Positions 21,601 to 33,610 of a stretch of 64,000 nt of DNA are shown in pieces. The position numbers were made by a program, and so were the translations under genes. The notes beneath the pieces were generated by a model. That model made no database searches. It was given only the letters and a program-made list of their open reading frames with translations, and was not told the origin of the DNA. How positions within the stretch are numbered: position 1 is the first letter of the stretch; every line of letters begins with the position of its first letter. This DNA is from Diadophis punctatus similis. Its lineage: Eukaryota > Chordata > Lepidosauria > Squamata > Dipsadidae. The stretch spans positions 18,580,501 to 18,644,500 of the forward strand of contig JALIGW010000005.1 in assembly GCA_023053685.1 (NCBI GenBank). The letters are read 5' to 3'.

Positions 21601-23257
21601 GTAGCAATGTTACCCAAAGCATTCCTTGAAAAAATACTTCAGAAATGCAGTAAGTGCATTTAATAAGAAGACTGGGATGTGATTGGCCATTGCTTTAAGA
21701 TGGGAGGGCATAGAAGCAATAGAATTGTCCAAAGAAGATATACATCCTTGTGGCATAGAATGAATGCTTTCCAAGATTTTGCCAATGTGACTCAATTCAA
21801 ACATTTTTTCTTCATCTGGCTTAAACTGTCACAAACAAAGGACAGGAACAGCTTGAAAGAGCAATAAATATGCCCAGAAAAGCACTAACACACATCCCAC
21901 TAAATATATATGTCAACAACGAAATTCCTATAATTGCCAAATATAATTGCCAAATCTATGATTAAACATTGTTTGTTGTAGACAACACAAATATGATAAT
22001 GTTGCAGACCTTCAGCAACAGAAAAAAATAAAGCATCTCAGCTAATCATCTTCATTGTTATCTGAACACCATTACAATTGGGAAGATTAAAGCTGGCCTA
22101 CAGATATTTCTAATAAAAAGTACTTCTTGTATTTGTGCTTTCATATTGTGCTAATGTTATGCTTCTTCAATGAAGAGGCAATGATATTATTTCAGAAATG
22201 AAATGAGAGGTTTTATTTTTGGAATTACTACAGGTTTGGAAAAGTCTGCCCATAGCTGTTTTATGTTGCAACCAAGCAAACTGAATAATAGTTTGCAAAG
22301 ATAAATTTTGTGCTAGAGGATGATTTCTAATACAGCAATGATTAAACATTATTTGTGTGTTAATTGCAATTCTTGCTTTATAATGGAAATAGGTCATGTT
22401 TTATCTAGCGATGAAGTCAATGAAGAAATCATTTAATTAATATCTCAAAACAGATATTCTTTGTTTCTTACATTCATGAAGTGCAAATTAGGAGATGAAA
22501 TTTGAGGATGAAGTGAATTGGGGTATTTCTGGTAGATGAATGCACTGAATCAAGATTTAAATCTGAACATGGAGAACAGTTTTAATTTCATTGTACTACA
22601 AGGAACGTATATTTTCTGTTCTGATGTGGATCCGCTTTGGAGTTCCAATTCCAGTCTGTTTCTTCAGATATTTGACGAAATACAAAGGGCAATAATATAG
22701 CAAAAATAAAAAAAGAAAGAACCCATTTCCTGCACATCTGATGTTTATAGATATAAAAATATAACAGCATAACATCTTTTCAAACTCCTTCATTACTACT
22801 GTATCAATTGCTAACCTACTGTGTATTTGATATTATCGATAGTAGATACCAAATGCAGAAACTATCAATCAGTTCAATATCTTAATTGTTAATTAGAAGG
22901 CTGATTGCTGTACTTATTGTGATGAATTTTGTCTTTTTAAAATTTAATTTCAGTCTCATTTGTTTCACCATGTTTCACCATTGTCTTCTTCCAGTTTTAA
23001 AACCACACTTCTTCCAATCTATCTGCTCTCAATACATACTCAGCATATAATTTAAAGAAATGAGAGGGGAATACACAGTGTTACCGCAGTCCTTTTGCAT
23101 TATCATCAATAACTTAAAATGCTATAATTGACATATTGCATATAACATTTGGGATGACTAAAAGGAATTACATGCAAATTATGCATGTTTCAGTGCAACA
23201 TGGGAAATATAACCATATCTTTTGCTAACTTCCTGCAAGTATAAGATTTATTTATTT
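21601..23257. other. No identifiable feature
   Basis: AT-rich sequence without transposon ends. A tandem TGTTTCACCATGTTTCACCAT at about 22962 is the only local repeat noted. Confidence 0.35.
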
Positions 23258-23312
23258 TATTTTATTTTGCTGTTCTTATATGCCGCCCTACTCCCTAGGG
23301 ACGTTTGATGGT
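23258..23312 (-). mobile_element. L2-type 3' tail, inverted
   Basis: TTATTTATTTTATTTTATTT and CTTATATGCCGCCCTACTCCCTAGGG are the complement of the L2-type terminus at 25393-25450. Only the last ~50 bases are present. Confidence 0.65.
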
Positions 23313-23321
23313 TTGACTAAT

Positions 23322-23457
23322 CAGTGTTTTTCAATCTTGGCAACCCTAAGAGATGTGGACTTCAACTCCCAGAATTCCTTAGCCAGCTATTGCTGACTGG
23401 GGAACTCTGGAAGTTGAAGTCCCTATCTCTTAAAGTTGCCAAGGTTGAGAAACACTA
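23322..23457. mobile_element. Foldback MITE, CAGTGTTTCCCAACC family, diverged
   Basis: The terminus CAGTGTTTTTCAATCTTGGC is paired with GCCAAGGTTGAGAAACACTA. Both arms carry the CTTCAACTCCCAGAATTCC motif or its complement. It has the same length (136 bp) as the perfect copy at 16079-16214 but many mismatches. I see no convincing target duplication. Confidence 0.8.
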
Positions 23458-23579
23458 GGCTAGCTAATGTAGCCTAACTTAACCTTGAAAAACAAATCTG
23501 AATCTCTCAACCCAAAAGGTGGAGGAGGAAAAAGAGGAGGACATTCATTCAAACTGCCTTGGTCGCCCTGATGGATGAT

Positions 23580-24120
23580 CTCTGGCGCAGGGGCGGGTTC
23601 CTAATTTTTTTACTACCACTCTGTGGGTGGTAGTTATTTTGTGGGTGTGGCCTGCCAGCCATGTGACCGGGTGGGCGTGGCTTCTCAGACTGCTGAAGGG
23701 AGGGGAACTGAGATAGGTCCTGCCGCCCATTCCCTCTCCCCTCAGCAGCTAGAGAAGCCTCAAACGTGTGAAAATGCCTAGGATCATCACTGCACGTTCG
23801 TGGCTTCTCGGACTGCTGAAAGGAGGGGAATGGAGATAGCTCCTGCCGCCCGTTCTTTCAGCGTCTCATGAGCTCCCTCAGCCATCCTTCCCTGCTTGGA
23901 CTCACTGTGGGGTAGGAAGGCAGCACATGCGCAGTGCCGGAAGCTCAGCTTCTGGGCATGCGCAGAAGAAAATGTTAAAAAATGTAAAAAAAAAATTGTA
24001 AAAAAATGGCGGCGCCCAGGCACCGGCAACCAACCGCACCGGTACTGTGACATCACCAGCGGGCCGCTACCGGTGCTATAGAGTGGACCGCACTGGTAGG
24101 AACCCACCACTGCTCTGGCG
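23580..24120. mobile_element. hAT-type MITE, CAGNGGTGGGTTCC family, 525 bp
   Basis: The element 23588-24112 begins CAGGGGCGGGTTCC and ends GGTAGGAACCCACCACTG. It is flanked by identical CTCTGGCG at 23580-23587 and 24113-24120. The interior holds a roughly 55-bp segment twice (about 23678-23732 and 23808-23862: CGTGGCTTCTCRGACTGCTG...). It also has a CATGCGCAGAAG motif and an A-rich tract. It is non-coding and lies inside the L2-type LINE. Confidence 0.9.
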
Positions 24121-25270
24121 AGCCTGGGATGGTGGTTATTCTTCCATCCTGGTGTTACTTGACCTCTCAGTGGCTTTCGATACCATTGACCATGGTATCC
24201 TTCTGCACCGACTTGACGGGCTGGGAGTGGGAGGCACTGTTTTGTGGTGGTTCTCCTCCTACCTCACCGATAGGTCGCAGTCGGTGTTGACAGGAGGGCA
24301 GAGATCACCTCCTAGACCCCTTACTTGCGGGGTTCCTCAGGGTTCGGTCCTCTCACCCATCCTGTTTAACATTTACATGAAACCATTGGGGGAGATCATC
24401 CGTCGACACGGGGTGAGATTTCAACAGTACACTGATGACACCCAGCTGTACATCTCCACCCCATTGCAATTCAGGGAGGCAGTGGATGTGATGTGCCATT
24501 GCCTGGATGATGTTAGGATCTGGATGGGAAGGAACAAGCTCAACCTCAACCCTGACAAGACTGAGTGGCTATGGATACTGCCTCCTAAGGATTATACGGA
24601 CTGTCCCTCCTTGGTTTTTGGGGGAGACAAATTATCTCTCTCGGACCGGGTTCACAATTTGGGGATGCTACTAGATCGACAGCTAAAATTAGACCAACAT
24701 CTTACGGCTGTGGCTAGGGGTGCCTTTGCATAGGTTTGCCTGGTGCACCAATTGCGACCATATTTGGAGAAGGAGGCTTTACTCATGGTCATTCATGCCC
24801 TTGTCACCTCTCGACTGGACTACTGTAACACGCTCTACATGGGGCTACCCTTGAAGAGTATCCGGAGACTGCAATTGGTGCAAAATGCGGCTGCACGAGC
24901 TGTGGTGGGTGTCTCTAGATACACCCACGTAACACCCATACTCCACCAGCTGCATTGGTTGCCCATTGGTCTGCGTGTGCAATTCAAGGTGTTGATTATC
25001 ATCTTTAAAGCCCTACATGGCTTAGGACCAGGTTATCTTCGGGACCACATCCTTCCTCATACATCCCTATGACCAGTTAGGTCCCACAGAGTCGGTCTCC
25101 TCCAGGTCCCTTCAACCAAACAATGTTGGTTGGCGGGGCCAAGGGGGAGAGCCTTCTCTGTGGGGGCTTTGGCTCTCTGGAACCAACTACCCACAGAGAT
25201 CCAAACTATTCCCACCTTGCTGGCCTTCCGGAAAGCCATTGGGACATGTCTCTTCCTGCAGGTGGGGTGA
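24121..25270 (+). pseudogene. L2-type reverse transcriptase, broken
   Basis: Reverse transcriptase palm motifs are clear: LDLSVAFDTIDHGILL, then GVPQGSVLSPILFNIY, then QYTDDTQLYIS. The last is the catalytic box, with YTDD where YADD is usual. The next segment is LNLNPDKTEWLW, followed by the thumb-like LVHQLRPYLEKEALL, TSRLDYCNTLYMGLP and LHWLPIGLRVQFKV. The same frame continues to a stop at about 25268-25270. Two in-frame stops break it: TAG at 24731-24733 and TGA at 25070-25072. The latter sits where Arg (CGA) would fit, so CpG decay is likely. It could not make a functional enzyme. Confidence 0.85.
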
Positions 25271-25455
25271 TTTTGAGACCGTTGAATATCTTGGTCTCCC
25301 CCATGTATGTATTATGTTGTTTTTATTCTTTTAAATTGCTATTTTATTATTGTATTTTTATTGTATTATAGCTGTTCTTGCACATGTTGTACGCCGCCCT
25401 GAGTCCCCAGGGAGTAGGGCGGCATATAAGAATTGCTAAATAAATAAATAGCTTT

Positions 25456-26880
25456 CATGCAAATTCAATATTTTTAATTTCCTCAAATTTGAAAAGCCAG
25501 AGAAGAGAAAAGAAGAAATGAAAATATGAACTTCCATAATATGATTAGCCCAAATTTATCATTCAGGCTTGGATGACTGCACAACTGCATGCTCACTATA
25601 GATTGTATGAGAAAATTATAAAATAAAATATTCCTCTTGATAAATCCCAAACTATTACATGAGGGGAAAAAAAGATTAATGTCTTCACACATATCGTGTC
25701 TTCCTCCACCAAGCTTCCAGAACTTTGTTTCATTTCTCTTGCTTTCTAAAAACCGGGAACATTGCATAATACTATTATTGCTTCGGTGTTCACTGTTTCA
25801 AGTTGGATATCATCCTCTTGTCAGTATCTGAGTATCTTCTTTTTAGAGGGATGATTAGGGTATGTCTTGTTCAATAATATGGTATATTCCTCAGCACCTC
25901 CAGGTTCTTGACAGCAATACCTCTTGAACAGCTGACATTTTTTAAACAAGGCCTGACAGCTAGTAGAACAACAATTCCTCTTGCCTATGAATACAAATCT
26001 AGCTTCACTCAGAGCACTAATTTTATATTTTGCATTGTTGCTGATTTTCCTATTTCTGATGGTTACGCTGATCACACTGCCAAATAAGACATTACATTGA
26101 ACAGGAAGTGAGAACTGAAGAATAGCAATGGAAAGACATTGATGGCAGCCTATATTAGCAAATCAATACATACAAGAGAAGGTGTTAACAAAGGGGCAGC
26201 AAAGGCATTCCTAAGAAAGACCAAGTTCTTTCTTCAACTTTTCCCTGGTGTCTTCTGAAAATTAAAGAATAAATTAAGTAGCAAATAATTTCAACTATCT
26301 TAAAAGGTAGATTTTGTCTGTATTTCTAAAAAAAATTAACAGCTAGGATGAAAATTTGAGATTTTTTTTCCTATATTTGCAATAGTCATTCTTAATTTAG
26401 TAGGATTAGGGAGTTATAGACCAAATTTATTTAACTTTAATTATAGAGAAGCACTCCTTTATATACATTTATTGAATTGCACAGTTAGAAAATATTTATC
26501 CCCTTTAATCAACTGTTGAGTCATATTTGTTTGGACATTAATTCATCCTGCAAATTAAATCCTCATGCACAAACAATATTTTGCCTTTATTTTCATATGC
26601 ACTTTCTATTACTTTTCTGCTATAATTTCATCTAACATATGCGATTTTCTGCACAATGTTTTTCAAACACTGTTTTTGAGTCAAGGACTGAGCCACCTCC
26701 TTTAATGAAATTTGAAGAATATCTGTGTCCAAACTAAAACATTAATCTGCGAAAAGAAAATAAATTTATGTAAAATTAAATGATTAAGTAATGCATATAT
26801 ATATTTACTTGTATTTAATAATTTAGTACAATAGAATAAGAAAACATTTAGAGCCAAAATTCTGAAGCCTGGAGGAAATA
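25456..26880. other. No identifiable feature
   Basis: AT-rich and apparently unique. The minus-strand frame at 25821-26075 is Cys-containing but matches nothing I know. Confidence 0.35.
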
Positions 26881-27658
26881 TCGTATTTTTCAGAGTATAA
26901 GACGTACTTCTCCCCCCTAAAAGAGGCTGAAAATTTGGGTGCATCTTATACTCTGAATGTAGCCCCGCCCACCCACCAGCCCCCACCCTTTGGCCTCCGT
27001 GCGTCCTCTTCCTGGCTGCAGAGATTGCCACCGACAATGGCTTGCATTTTTGGGCTCTGTGCCTCGCATTTTCAGCCTCCAAACGCTCCATTTGAGAGCT
27101 GTTCAAGGTTGTGGAGATTGCCAAAGCACATCACTGCCGATCACCATCTCCACACATTGCACTTTCGGCCTCTGCCATCACGTTTTAGGCTTCCGCATGC
27201 CCCATTTTTGGCCTCTGTCACATTGGGTTTTCAGGCGGCGATTGATGGCGATGTGCTTTGGTGATCCCCGCAGCCTTGAATGGCTCTCAAATGGAGCATT
27301 TGGAGGCTGAAAATGTGAGGCGTGAAGCCCAAAATGGCAACCCGGAAGAACTGCTGCCTTGTCTTACCCCTTCCACGCTTTGCCTGTTTTACTCACTGGA
27401 GCTCCCTCCAAGAGCATCTGTGCTTTTGAAGCTGCTTAGCAGACAAGGTGAGTGCGAGTGAAGCGTGCACGCGTGCGCACACGCTCACAACCAGTGAACT
27501 AATTAACATTTACACACGCACACGCTCACAACCAGTGAACTAATGTGCTGAAGCTGACCAGGCTAAGGACACTGGTAGGCAGAGGCAGAATTTTTTCCCC
27601 CTTGTTTTCCTCTCCCAAAACTAAGGTGCGTCTTATACTCCAGTGCATCTTATACAGT
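26881..27658. mobile_element. TA-flanked MITE, CCGTATTTTTCGGAGTATAAG family, ~778 bp
   Basis: The left end is TCGTATTTTTCAGAGTATAAGA. The right end is AAGGTGCGTCTTATACTCC followed by a worn terminus. TA flanks the left end. The interior is CpG-containing and carries a duplicated 26-30-bp phrase, CACACGCTCACAACCAGTGAAC, at about 27478 and 27519. Relatives are at 35935-36870 and 50855-51340. Confidence 0.75.
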
Positions 27659-27748
27659 AGTTATATTTAGTCAATGTAGGTAGTATTGAACAATATTGGG
27701 CTAAGAATCTCAGTTTCTCAAATAAGAAGCTCAGTTTAAAAATGGTTA

Positions 27749-27982
27749 CAGGTTGTTCTCTACTTACAATTGTTGATAAACACAGAATTATAGTCATAAC
27801 TCATGGTGATTGTTAATTGATCAATTTTACAATTGATCGATTAATTGTAATCGATCTTTTTGCTTTTTGCTTTTAAGGAAATTCTGCAGTTGTCATTTAA
27901 ATCCATTGTTTGCAATGTATGATTTTTTTCAGTAAACCAAACGTAAATGTTGGGTGACTAGTCATAAATCAAGGATTACTGG
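27749..27982 (+). mobile_element. TA-flanked MITE, CAGGTAGTCC family, degraded
   Basis: CAGGTTGTTCTCTACTTACAA at the left and GTCATAAATCAAGGATTACTGG at the right are worn versions of the ends of 1191-1582. TA lies at both flanks. The body is internally shortened and diverged. Confidence 0.6.
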
Positions 27983-28118
27983 TATATTCTGAAAGGAACC
28001 TTCAATGAAAAAAAGTGTTCTTATACTCATTTATATTTGAAATATTAAGATAACTATGAGACAATTAATTTTTCCCCATAACCAACCACTTTTGAATAAA
28101 GTGACATAATTTGTTTTA

Positions 28119-28269
28119 ATCTAAGTCAGGGGTGTCAAACTAGCGGCCCGCAGGCCCGGATTCATCATGCGCATGCCACACCCATCCCAGCTTTGTGACA
28201 GGAAAAAACGTCACGATACGTCACATGACAGCAATGTAATGCGGCGAGTTTGACACCCCTGATCTAAGT
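28119..28269. mobile_element. hAT-type MITE, CAGGGGTGTCAAACT family, complete
   Basis: Element 28127-28261 (135 bp) with ends CAGGGGTGTCAAACTAGCGG and CGAGTTTGACACCCCTG. Identical ATCTAAGT flanks lie at 28119-28126 and 28262-28269. Relatives: 52687-52817 and the fragment 12998-13096. Confidence 0.9.
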
Positions 28270-28334
28270 TCATGATCTTTTCAATAGAAAAATATGTCCA
28301 AAATTGCAAATAAAAACTTGAATTCTGGGCAAAT

Positions 28335-28405
28335 GTTTTGTAAGCCACCTAGAGTAGCCCCACAGTGAGGTAGGCAGTAAATTTAATAAACAAACAAACA
28401 AATGT
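28335..28405 (+). mobile_element. LINE/SINE 3' tail fragment
   Basis: TTTTGTAAGCCACCTAGAGT followed by GTGAGGTAGGCAGTAAATTTAAT and an AAAC repeat. This is an L2-type tail structure, distinct from the one at 25393. Confidence 0.5.
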
Positions 28406-29093
28406 TGTGGTCATTATTTGTGATATCTTTGATATCTTTCATCTTTTACTGCCTCTTTCTTAATCTAGTATTAAATATCTGTAACTTCTAAATGACTTCT
28501 TTTGAAATTGCTTATTAATTGCAAAATGTGTAATTATTAATGTTTTAAGATCCCTACATTAATCATTTGTCTTAATATTTAGTATGAATTAGTCTTAAAA
28601 AATTAAGACAGTCATGAAAGCTCTGTAGATAATCATGCAGATAATTAAACCTACCCTTGATCAGTAACTTACTAAAATGAAACACATGCTGAATCAGAAC
28701 ATTTGAGACAAACTTAATGAAGATTATCAGAGAATTTTGATTCTCTGTTGAAGAAAATAAATCAGAAGCTCTTACAGTCAACTGCATTTAGTTGAATCAA
28801 ATAACTTCTTTATAATCATATCAAAACATTTACAGTACCATACATTCTTTTTTACAGCAAGTAGAAAGCATACTTCTTACAGACATCATAGCACAATGAA
28901 GACTTTACACAGAGAGATACAGAGACAGACCAAGACTGGAGAACACGTCCAGGTCCTAGCTTAATTCTTTTGCACATGCTCAGTAGCACTTTACTCTCAT
29001 TGGCTGACTGAGTTACCACATGACTCTTCCAGCTCATGAATATTCCAACAAAGATATCTCTTACCATGTTGAATAGAGGCAATAATATATTAC
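28406..29093. other. No identifiable feature
   Basis: No recognised repeat or gene. Confidence 0.35.
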
Positions 29094-29607
29094 AACTGTT
29101 TCAGGGGTGGGTTCTAACTTACCTCGCTGCCGGTTCGCTTCTTCCTGTGCTGCATGGCCACGCTGCGTGGTCGTGCCTCGTGTGCACATGCATGTGCAGT
29201 GACAAAAAATCCCCAAAATTTTTTTAAAGCCAAAAACAAGATGGTGACTGCATGCACAGTGCCGGAAACTCGGCTTCTGCGGATGTGCAGAAGGAAAAAA
29301 ACCCTGATTTTTTTTAAAAAAATAAAAAAATCAACCCCCCCCAAAAAAGCCAAAAACAAGATGGCGACCATATGCACAGTGCCAGAAACCCAGCTTCTGC
29401 GCATATGCAGAAGAAAAAAACCCGGAAAAAAAATCTTTAAAAAAATTCTAAAAAAAAATCCAAAAAAATAATTAAAAAAAGATGGCAGCACCCACGGACT
29501 GGCACCGACCAAACCAGTTCTATGATGTCATCGTGACATCACCAGCAGGTTGCTACCGGTTCGGGCGAACCGGTCCAAACCGGGAGGAACCCACCTCTGA
29601 ACTGTTT
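29094..29607. mobile_element. hAT-type MITE, CAGNGGTGGGTTC family, 498 bp
   Basis: Element 29102-29599 with ends CAGGGGTGGGTTCTAAC and GGAGGAACCCACCTCTG. Identical AACTGTTT flanks lie at 29094-29101 and 29600-29607. The interior has two tandem-like copies, about 120 bp apart, of GCCAAAAACAAGATGGYGAC...TGCACAGTGCC, each followed by a TTCTGCGSATRTGCAGAAG palindrome and an A-rich run. Confidence 0.9.
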
Positions 29608-29889
29608 GCTTATCACAGCTTTTCAATGTGGTCATCTCCCTTTTGCTGTATTCTTTGAAAATGCCTTTGCAAATGTTTTTGCAATTATCTTTCCCATCCC
29701 CCCATGTATATAATATATAATATAGTCCTCTCATCTCCATTTTCTAAAGAATCCCTTCTCTTATGCATAGTTTCCCCTGAATCCACAGGCCGTTTCATTT
29801 CATTTCTACCAACCAGGCTTTTTCAAACTTCCTACTACCAGTAAATCTCCACTAGCTTCTGTCTTGCATTGTAACACAATGACTTACAA

Positions 29890-29985
29890 TTTTTTTGTTT
29901 GTACGTATACTGAGAGCTTATGCACCAGAGAAAAATTCCTTGTGTGTCCAATCACACTTGGCCAATAAAGAATATTTCAATTCTT
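29890..29985 (+). mobile_element. L3/CR1-like LINE 3' end
   Basis: ATACTGAGAGCTTATGCACC through TTGGCCAATAAAGAATATTT. Same terminus as 4735-4810. Only the last ~100 bases are present. Confidence 0.75.
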
Positions 29986-30507
29986 TTCACTCTTTTCCAA
30001 TCAGTTTCATCTTTTCTAATATCCGATTTCCATTCAATGTTCAATTAACTTATCTTCTAAAATCTTTTCAACCTTCCACTTTTTCTTCATGCACACTTGA
30101 ATGCTGTTGAAAAGCGCTCCATCCCCCATTTAATATTTTTTTTGCTTTGTGTATGTATGAATTCACCTATGCTTAAAGCATACATTTGAAACAATCAGTC
30201 CTTTTCTAAATGTACAGTTTTTCAAAACTTCAAAAACAAAGTTTTTTTTAAAAAAACCCTTACTGTTTTGCCAGTCACCATTCTTATTTATTCTTATCCA
30301 AGTAGCCCAATCACTTTTTTTGGAACTTTCTATTTAATTCTGTATTGTCCATTCATGTCATGTTTTTTTTTGCATTGGATTACATTCAGTCAAAATGGTG
30401 CAATCCCACCCCCCAAAACCATCCCTATAAAAGTAGGATATTAATTTCTTACCCATTACATCCAAGCTTACAATAGTCTATGGCTATTGTCAGTCATCTA
30501 GGTTATG

Positions 30508-30674
30508 ATTGTCCCAAAGGTGGTTTTTCAAAAGGCAACTGGACTTTTTTTGTTTTACCTTGAAGGTGTTTTGCTTCTCATCCCAGAAGCTTCTTCAGTT
30601 CTGATTATCAGAAGGAAAACAAAGGAAAAACAAAGAAAATCCAGTTGCCTTTTGAAAAGGACCTTTCGGACAAC
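30508..30674 (+). mobile_element. Foldback repeat, TTGTCCCAAAGGTG family
   Basis: Left ATTGTCCCAAAGGTGG... CAAAAGGCAACTGGAC; right GTCCAGTTGCCTTTTGAAAA...CCTTTCGGACAA, its complement. The loop contains TTTTGCTTCTCATCCCAGAA and CAGTTCTGATTATCAG, shared with 1965-2123. Confidence 0.7.
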
Positions 30675-32120
30675 TGTATAATAGCTCATATGTTAATTAA
30701 CATTTTGATAATGAAGTTAAAGTTCATTGGGTGGGAAAAGCTGTTACCTGAATACCCACACACCCTCATGGACTGCACACCTTCATATTTTCTTGGTGAA
30801 CAGTATGGAGGGGAGTTTTAAAAAATTCAGTGGAAATGCAATGCAGAAGTAACTAAAAAGCCATCAACATTGAATTAAAATATCATAAGGAAACCATTTT
30901 CTGTACCTTCATAAATTCTTCGGCATATGTACTTTTCACCCCTTTCACCTGCTTTTTGCTAAAGAAATGTTTTGGCAGATATATCAGGTACTATATGCGT
31001 ATGGGAGAAGTATAAACAATTTTAATAGCTTATCTAGAAATTCCTAGAGGAGACCCATTTTTTTTGTTAAGAGCTTTGCAACATATAAATAATTGATGTT
31101 TTAACAGCAATTTCTACCTACAGGGTAAGCCTGTAAGATCTCCGCTCCCAAGAGAGTCATTTACCTGGAGAAACAGACCTGACACAATATTAGACTGCTG
31201 ATCGTTTCAGAAAGTGGGGGGGGGAGAGAAGAAATTAGAATCAGGAGCCAGACCTGCTTTATAGCAGTCTATTGCTATCAATTTGCAGTTCATATTCAGA
31301 GATATTTGGCTTTCCTGACCTTAGCCCATTAGCTCTGTTACTTTGAAGACAGATTTAATTAACAAAAGTGATGGGAGGAGTGACCTTTTGGAGACTTGCT
31401 GTTCTATCCTTGATTCAATAGTAAATTCTGCTGGAATGGGAGGAAAGATGGTTCTTTCTTTAATCAATATGGAAGCAATGAATAAAAATTCCCCAGTTGC
31501 TATTGGAGAAGACAAGGATCTTTCTTCTCAGAAATTATACTTATAGAAGGAACAAAAACGAGGGCCAAAGAGTGGATCATGTGTACCTTTAAAAAATGGG
31601 GGAAGCATTTTGAAGATCAGGGAGTTGGTGTCAATTATTTTGTTTGTGAAAATGATTGGATTTATTAAGATAAAATTTAGTGTTGGATTATTTCCCTCAC
31701 ATAAGAGATCTCAGAAGCACCCTAGTCAACAAATCCAATGACATTTGTTTGTTGAAGAATGATAACATCTTAGGAAATAGAAAGTGTGAGAGCAAGTATT
31801 TAACCCAGCTTTAGTGTGAAGCTATATCAGACTGTACTATCTGATTGAACTGTTTACTGTCAGCCAACTCTAAGCCTGCAGCACTTCAGGCTGGTACAAA
31901 ATCACTACAGATTGCTCTTCAGAAATTTGGCATCCGATAGATATATTGAACTTCTTTTCTCAGGAACTCCAGCCAGGATGGTCAATACCCATGTTGTTTT
32001 TTGTTGTGCTTCTTGCAAGTAAAGGGAAAGTAAAGAGGGCTTTGAAGTACATGTGGAAGAAGAAAAAATAATAATCTGGTTGAAGGAACTATTGCCAATT
32101 GGGGCTCTCTCTCAGGCTGA
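30675..32120. other. No identifiable feature
   Basis: AT-rich sequence. The short plus-strand frame at 31343-31546 has no recognisable motif. Confidence 0.35.
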
Positions 32121-32131
32121 CTTTCCTAATA

Positions 32132-32394
32132 TAGGTAGCCCTCAACTTATGACCACAACTGAGGGCAAAATTTCTGTTGCTAAGTGAAACATTGGTTAAA
32201 TGAATTTTGCCCCATTTTTATGAACTTTCTTGTCACAGTTGTTAAGTGAATCACTGCAGTTGTTAAGTTAGTAACATGGTTGTTAAGTGAATCTGGTTTC
32301 TCATTGACTTTGCTTGTCAGAAGGTCACAGAAGCTGACCACGGGACCCCAAAGCACTGCAACGTGTAGTGAGGACAGAACACAAGGGCTACCTG
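32132..32394 (+). mobile_element. TA-flanked MITE, CAGGTAGTCC family
   Basis: TAGGTAGCCCTCAACTTATG at the left; the body has TTGCTAAGTGAAACATTGGT and TGTTAAGTGAATCACTGC. The right end is GGGCTACCTG, followed by TA. The 3' third differs from 1191-1582, apparently by deletion. Confidence 0.75.
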
Positions 32395-32446
32395 TAAAGT
32401 AATATAATTTATTGTATAAAATAAGTCAATTCGTCTTTTTTTAAAT

Positions 32447-32670
32447 CCCATCTTTATTATTATTATTTTAATCAACAACTCAAGGTGGCAAACATACCAA
32501 AAATACTCCTTCCTCCTCCTATTTTCCTCACAACAACTCTGTGAGGTGGGTTGGACTGAGAGAGTGTGACTGGCCCAAAGTCACCCAGTTGGTTTTCATG
32601 GCTAAGGCACGACTTGAACTCAAGGCCTCCTGCTTTCTAGCCAGGTGCCTCAGCCATTAGACCAAACTGT
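32447..32670 (-). mobile_element. MIR-like tRNA-derived SINE, inverted
   Basis: On the minus strand the tRNA head reads TGGTCTAATGGCTGAGGCAC with a worn B box (TTGAGTTCAAGTC). The core TGGGCCAGTCACACTCTCTC and the 3' part GTTGTTGTGAGGAAAATAGG follow. It is a typical amniote tRNA-SINE layout. Confidence 0.65.
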
Positions 32671-32821
32671 GTGAGTAAAAAAAAAAAACTAAATTAAAAT
32701 AGCTGGGAAATAGAGGGATTGTAAGGGAAAACCAAAGCTAGATCAGAACTGCCCTGCATTCTGTTCATGTATTATTCAGCTTTTGAATTTCCATCAGCAT
32801 TAAATATGACATATAAAGTAT

Positions 32822-33103
32822 ATTGTCAGCAGAGGTGGGTTCCTACCGGTTCTAACCAGTTGTTTAGAACCGTTAGTAAACTGGTAATGATGTCACGGAG
32901 CTGGTTCTGTCGGTGTCGGTCCGTGGGCACCACCATCTTGTATTTTGCTTCTGCGCATGTGCAAAAGCTAATTTTTGCTTCTGCACATGTGCAGAAGATA
33001 TTTTTTGATTATTTTCTGAGAAGGGACGTACGCGCAAAATGTGCACTTCCATCACGATGCGAACCAGTGGGGAAGCTAAGTAGAACCCACCCCTGATTGT
33101 CAG
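32822..33103. mobile_element. hAT-type MITE, CAGNGGTGGGTTC family, 266 bp
   Basis: Element 32830-33095 with ends CAGAGGTGGGTTCCTACCGG and TAGAACCCACCCCTG. Identical ATTGTCAG flanks lie at 32822-32829 and 33096-33103. The interior has CTTCTGCGCATGTGCAAAAG and CTTCTGCACATGTGCAGAAG palindromes. Confidence 0.9.
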
Positions 33104-33530
33104 GGTTCTGACTGATGCTGTAATTAAATCATGAGCCTCAAGCCAAGCTTCAAAAGAAATAAAGTTATTTATTAGGAGCTTCATGTCGGCACGAACCAAG
33201 TGAAGCTAACTCTGACCTCACTTAATTTGTGCCTTGGCTCTGACTCTGTTTCCCCCTGCCCCCAAGGTGTGTCATCAGTCACATTCCCCAACGAAGCAAT
33301 TTCGTGGGTTGTAGAAGTCACTCCCTCTGGCCACTGTGGGACTTCATGGAGATGACCTTGACGTTGCCAGCTGGAATGTGCTTTGTTTTGACTGAAATGC
33401 AAGTTCCTTGATGCAGCTGTGAGGCTCAATTCCCCATCCCCCAGCCTATGTCAACTTGAGAGCAGGTCAGGAATGCTTCGCGAGTTGCCAGATATATGAG
33501 TTTGGAAAGACTATAGTTTCCCCACAATGT
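33098..33530. other. Possible LTR-like or old repeat segment
   Basis: Starting at TGTCAGGGTTCTGACTG, this mixed-composition segment holds AAATAAAGTTATTTATTAGG and then CT-rich sequence up to CCCCATCCCCCAGCC. The boundary TGTCAGGG also begins the unannotated segment at about 44851. A solo LTR is possible, but I cannot define its right end or a target duplication. Confidence 0.25.
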
Positions 33531-33564
33531 TTGGGCACTTCCCTACAGTTAAGAAAATAAGTAG

Positions 33565-33608
<44 letters not shown>
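33565..33608 (+). repeat. (CAAT)n microsatellite, 11 units
   Basis: Perfect tetranucleotide repeat. Confidence 0.95.

Positions 33609-33610
<2 letters not shown>

Larger units (their letters stand above)
23545..25455 (+). mobile_element. L2-type LINE, 5'-truncated, interrupted by a MITE
   Basis: LINE sequence runs from about 23545 to 23587, is interrupted by a 525-bp hAT-type MITE with its duplicated CTCTGGCG, and resumes at 24113. It then gives the reverse transcriptase palm, thumb, C-terminus and a 3' UTR. The terminus is a stem-forming GCCGCCCTGAGTCC...GGGCGGCATATAAG followed by AAATAAATAAATA at about 25437-25450. The 5' part, including the endonuclease, is absent. Clade placement (L2) comes from the RT motifs and tail. 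Confidence 0.8.

Noticed and set aside
29154..29512. Lys-rich and Phe-rich ORFs on opposite strands
   Set aside because: They are translations of A-rich tracts in the 498-bp MITE.
33565..33608. CRISPR-like short direct repeats
   Set aside because: Simple CAAT repeat without spacers, in a vertebrate context.
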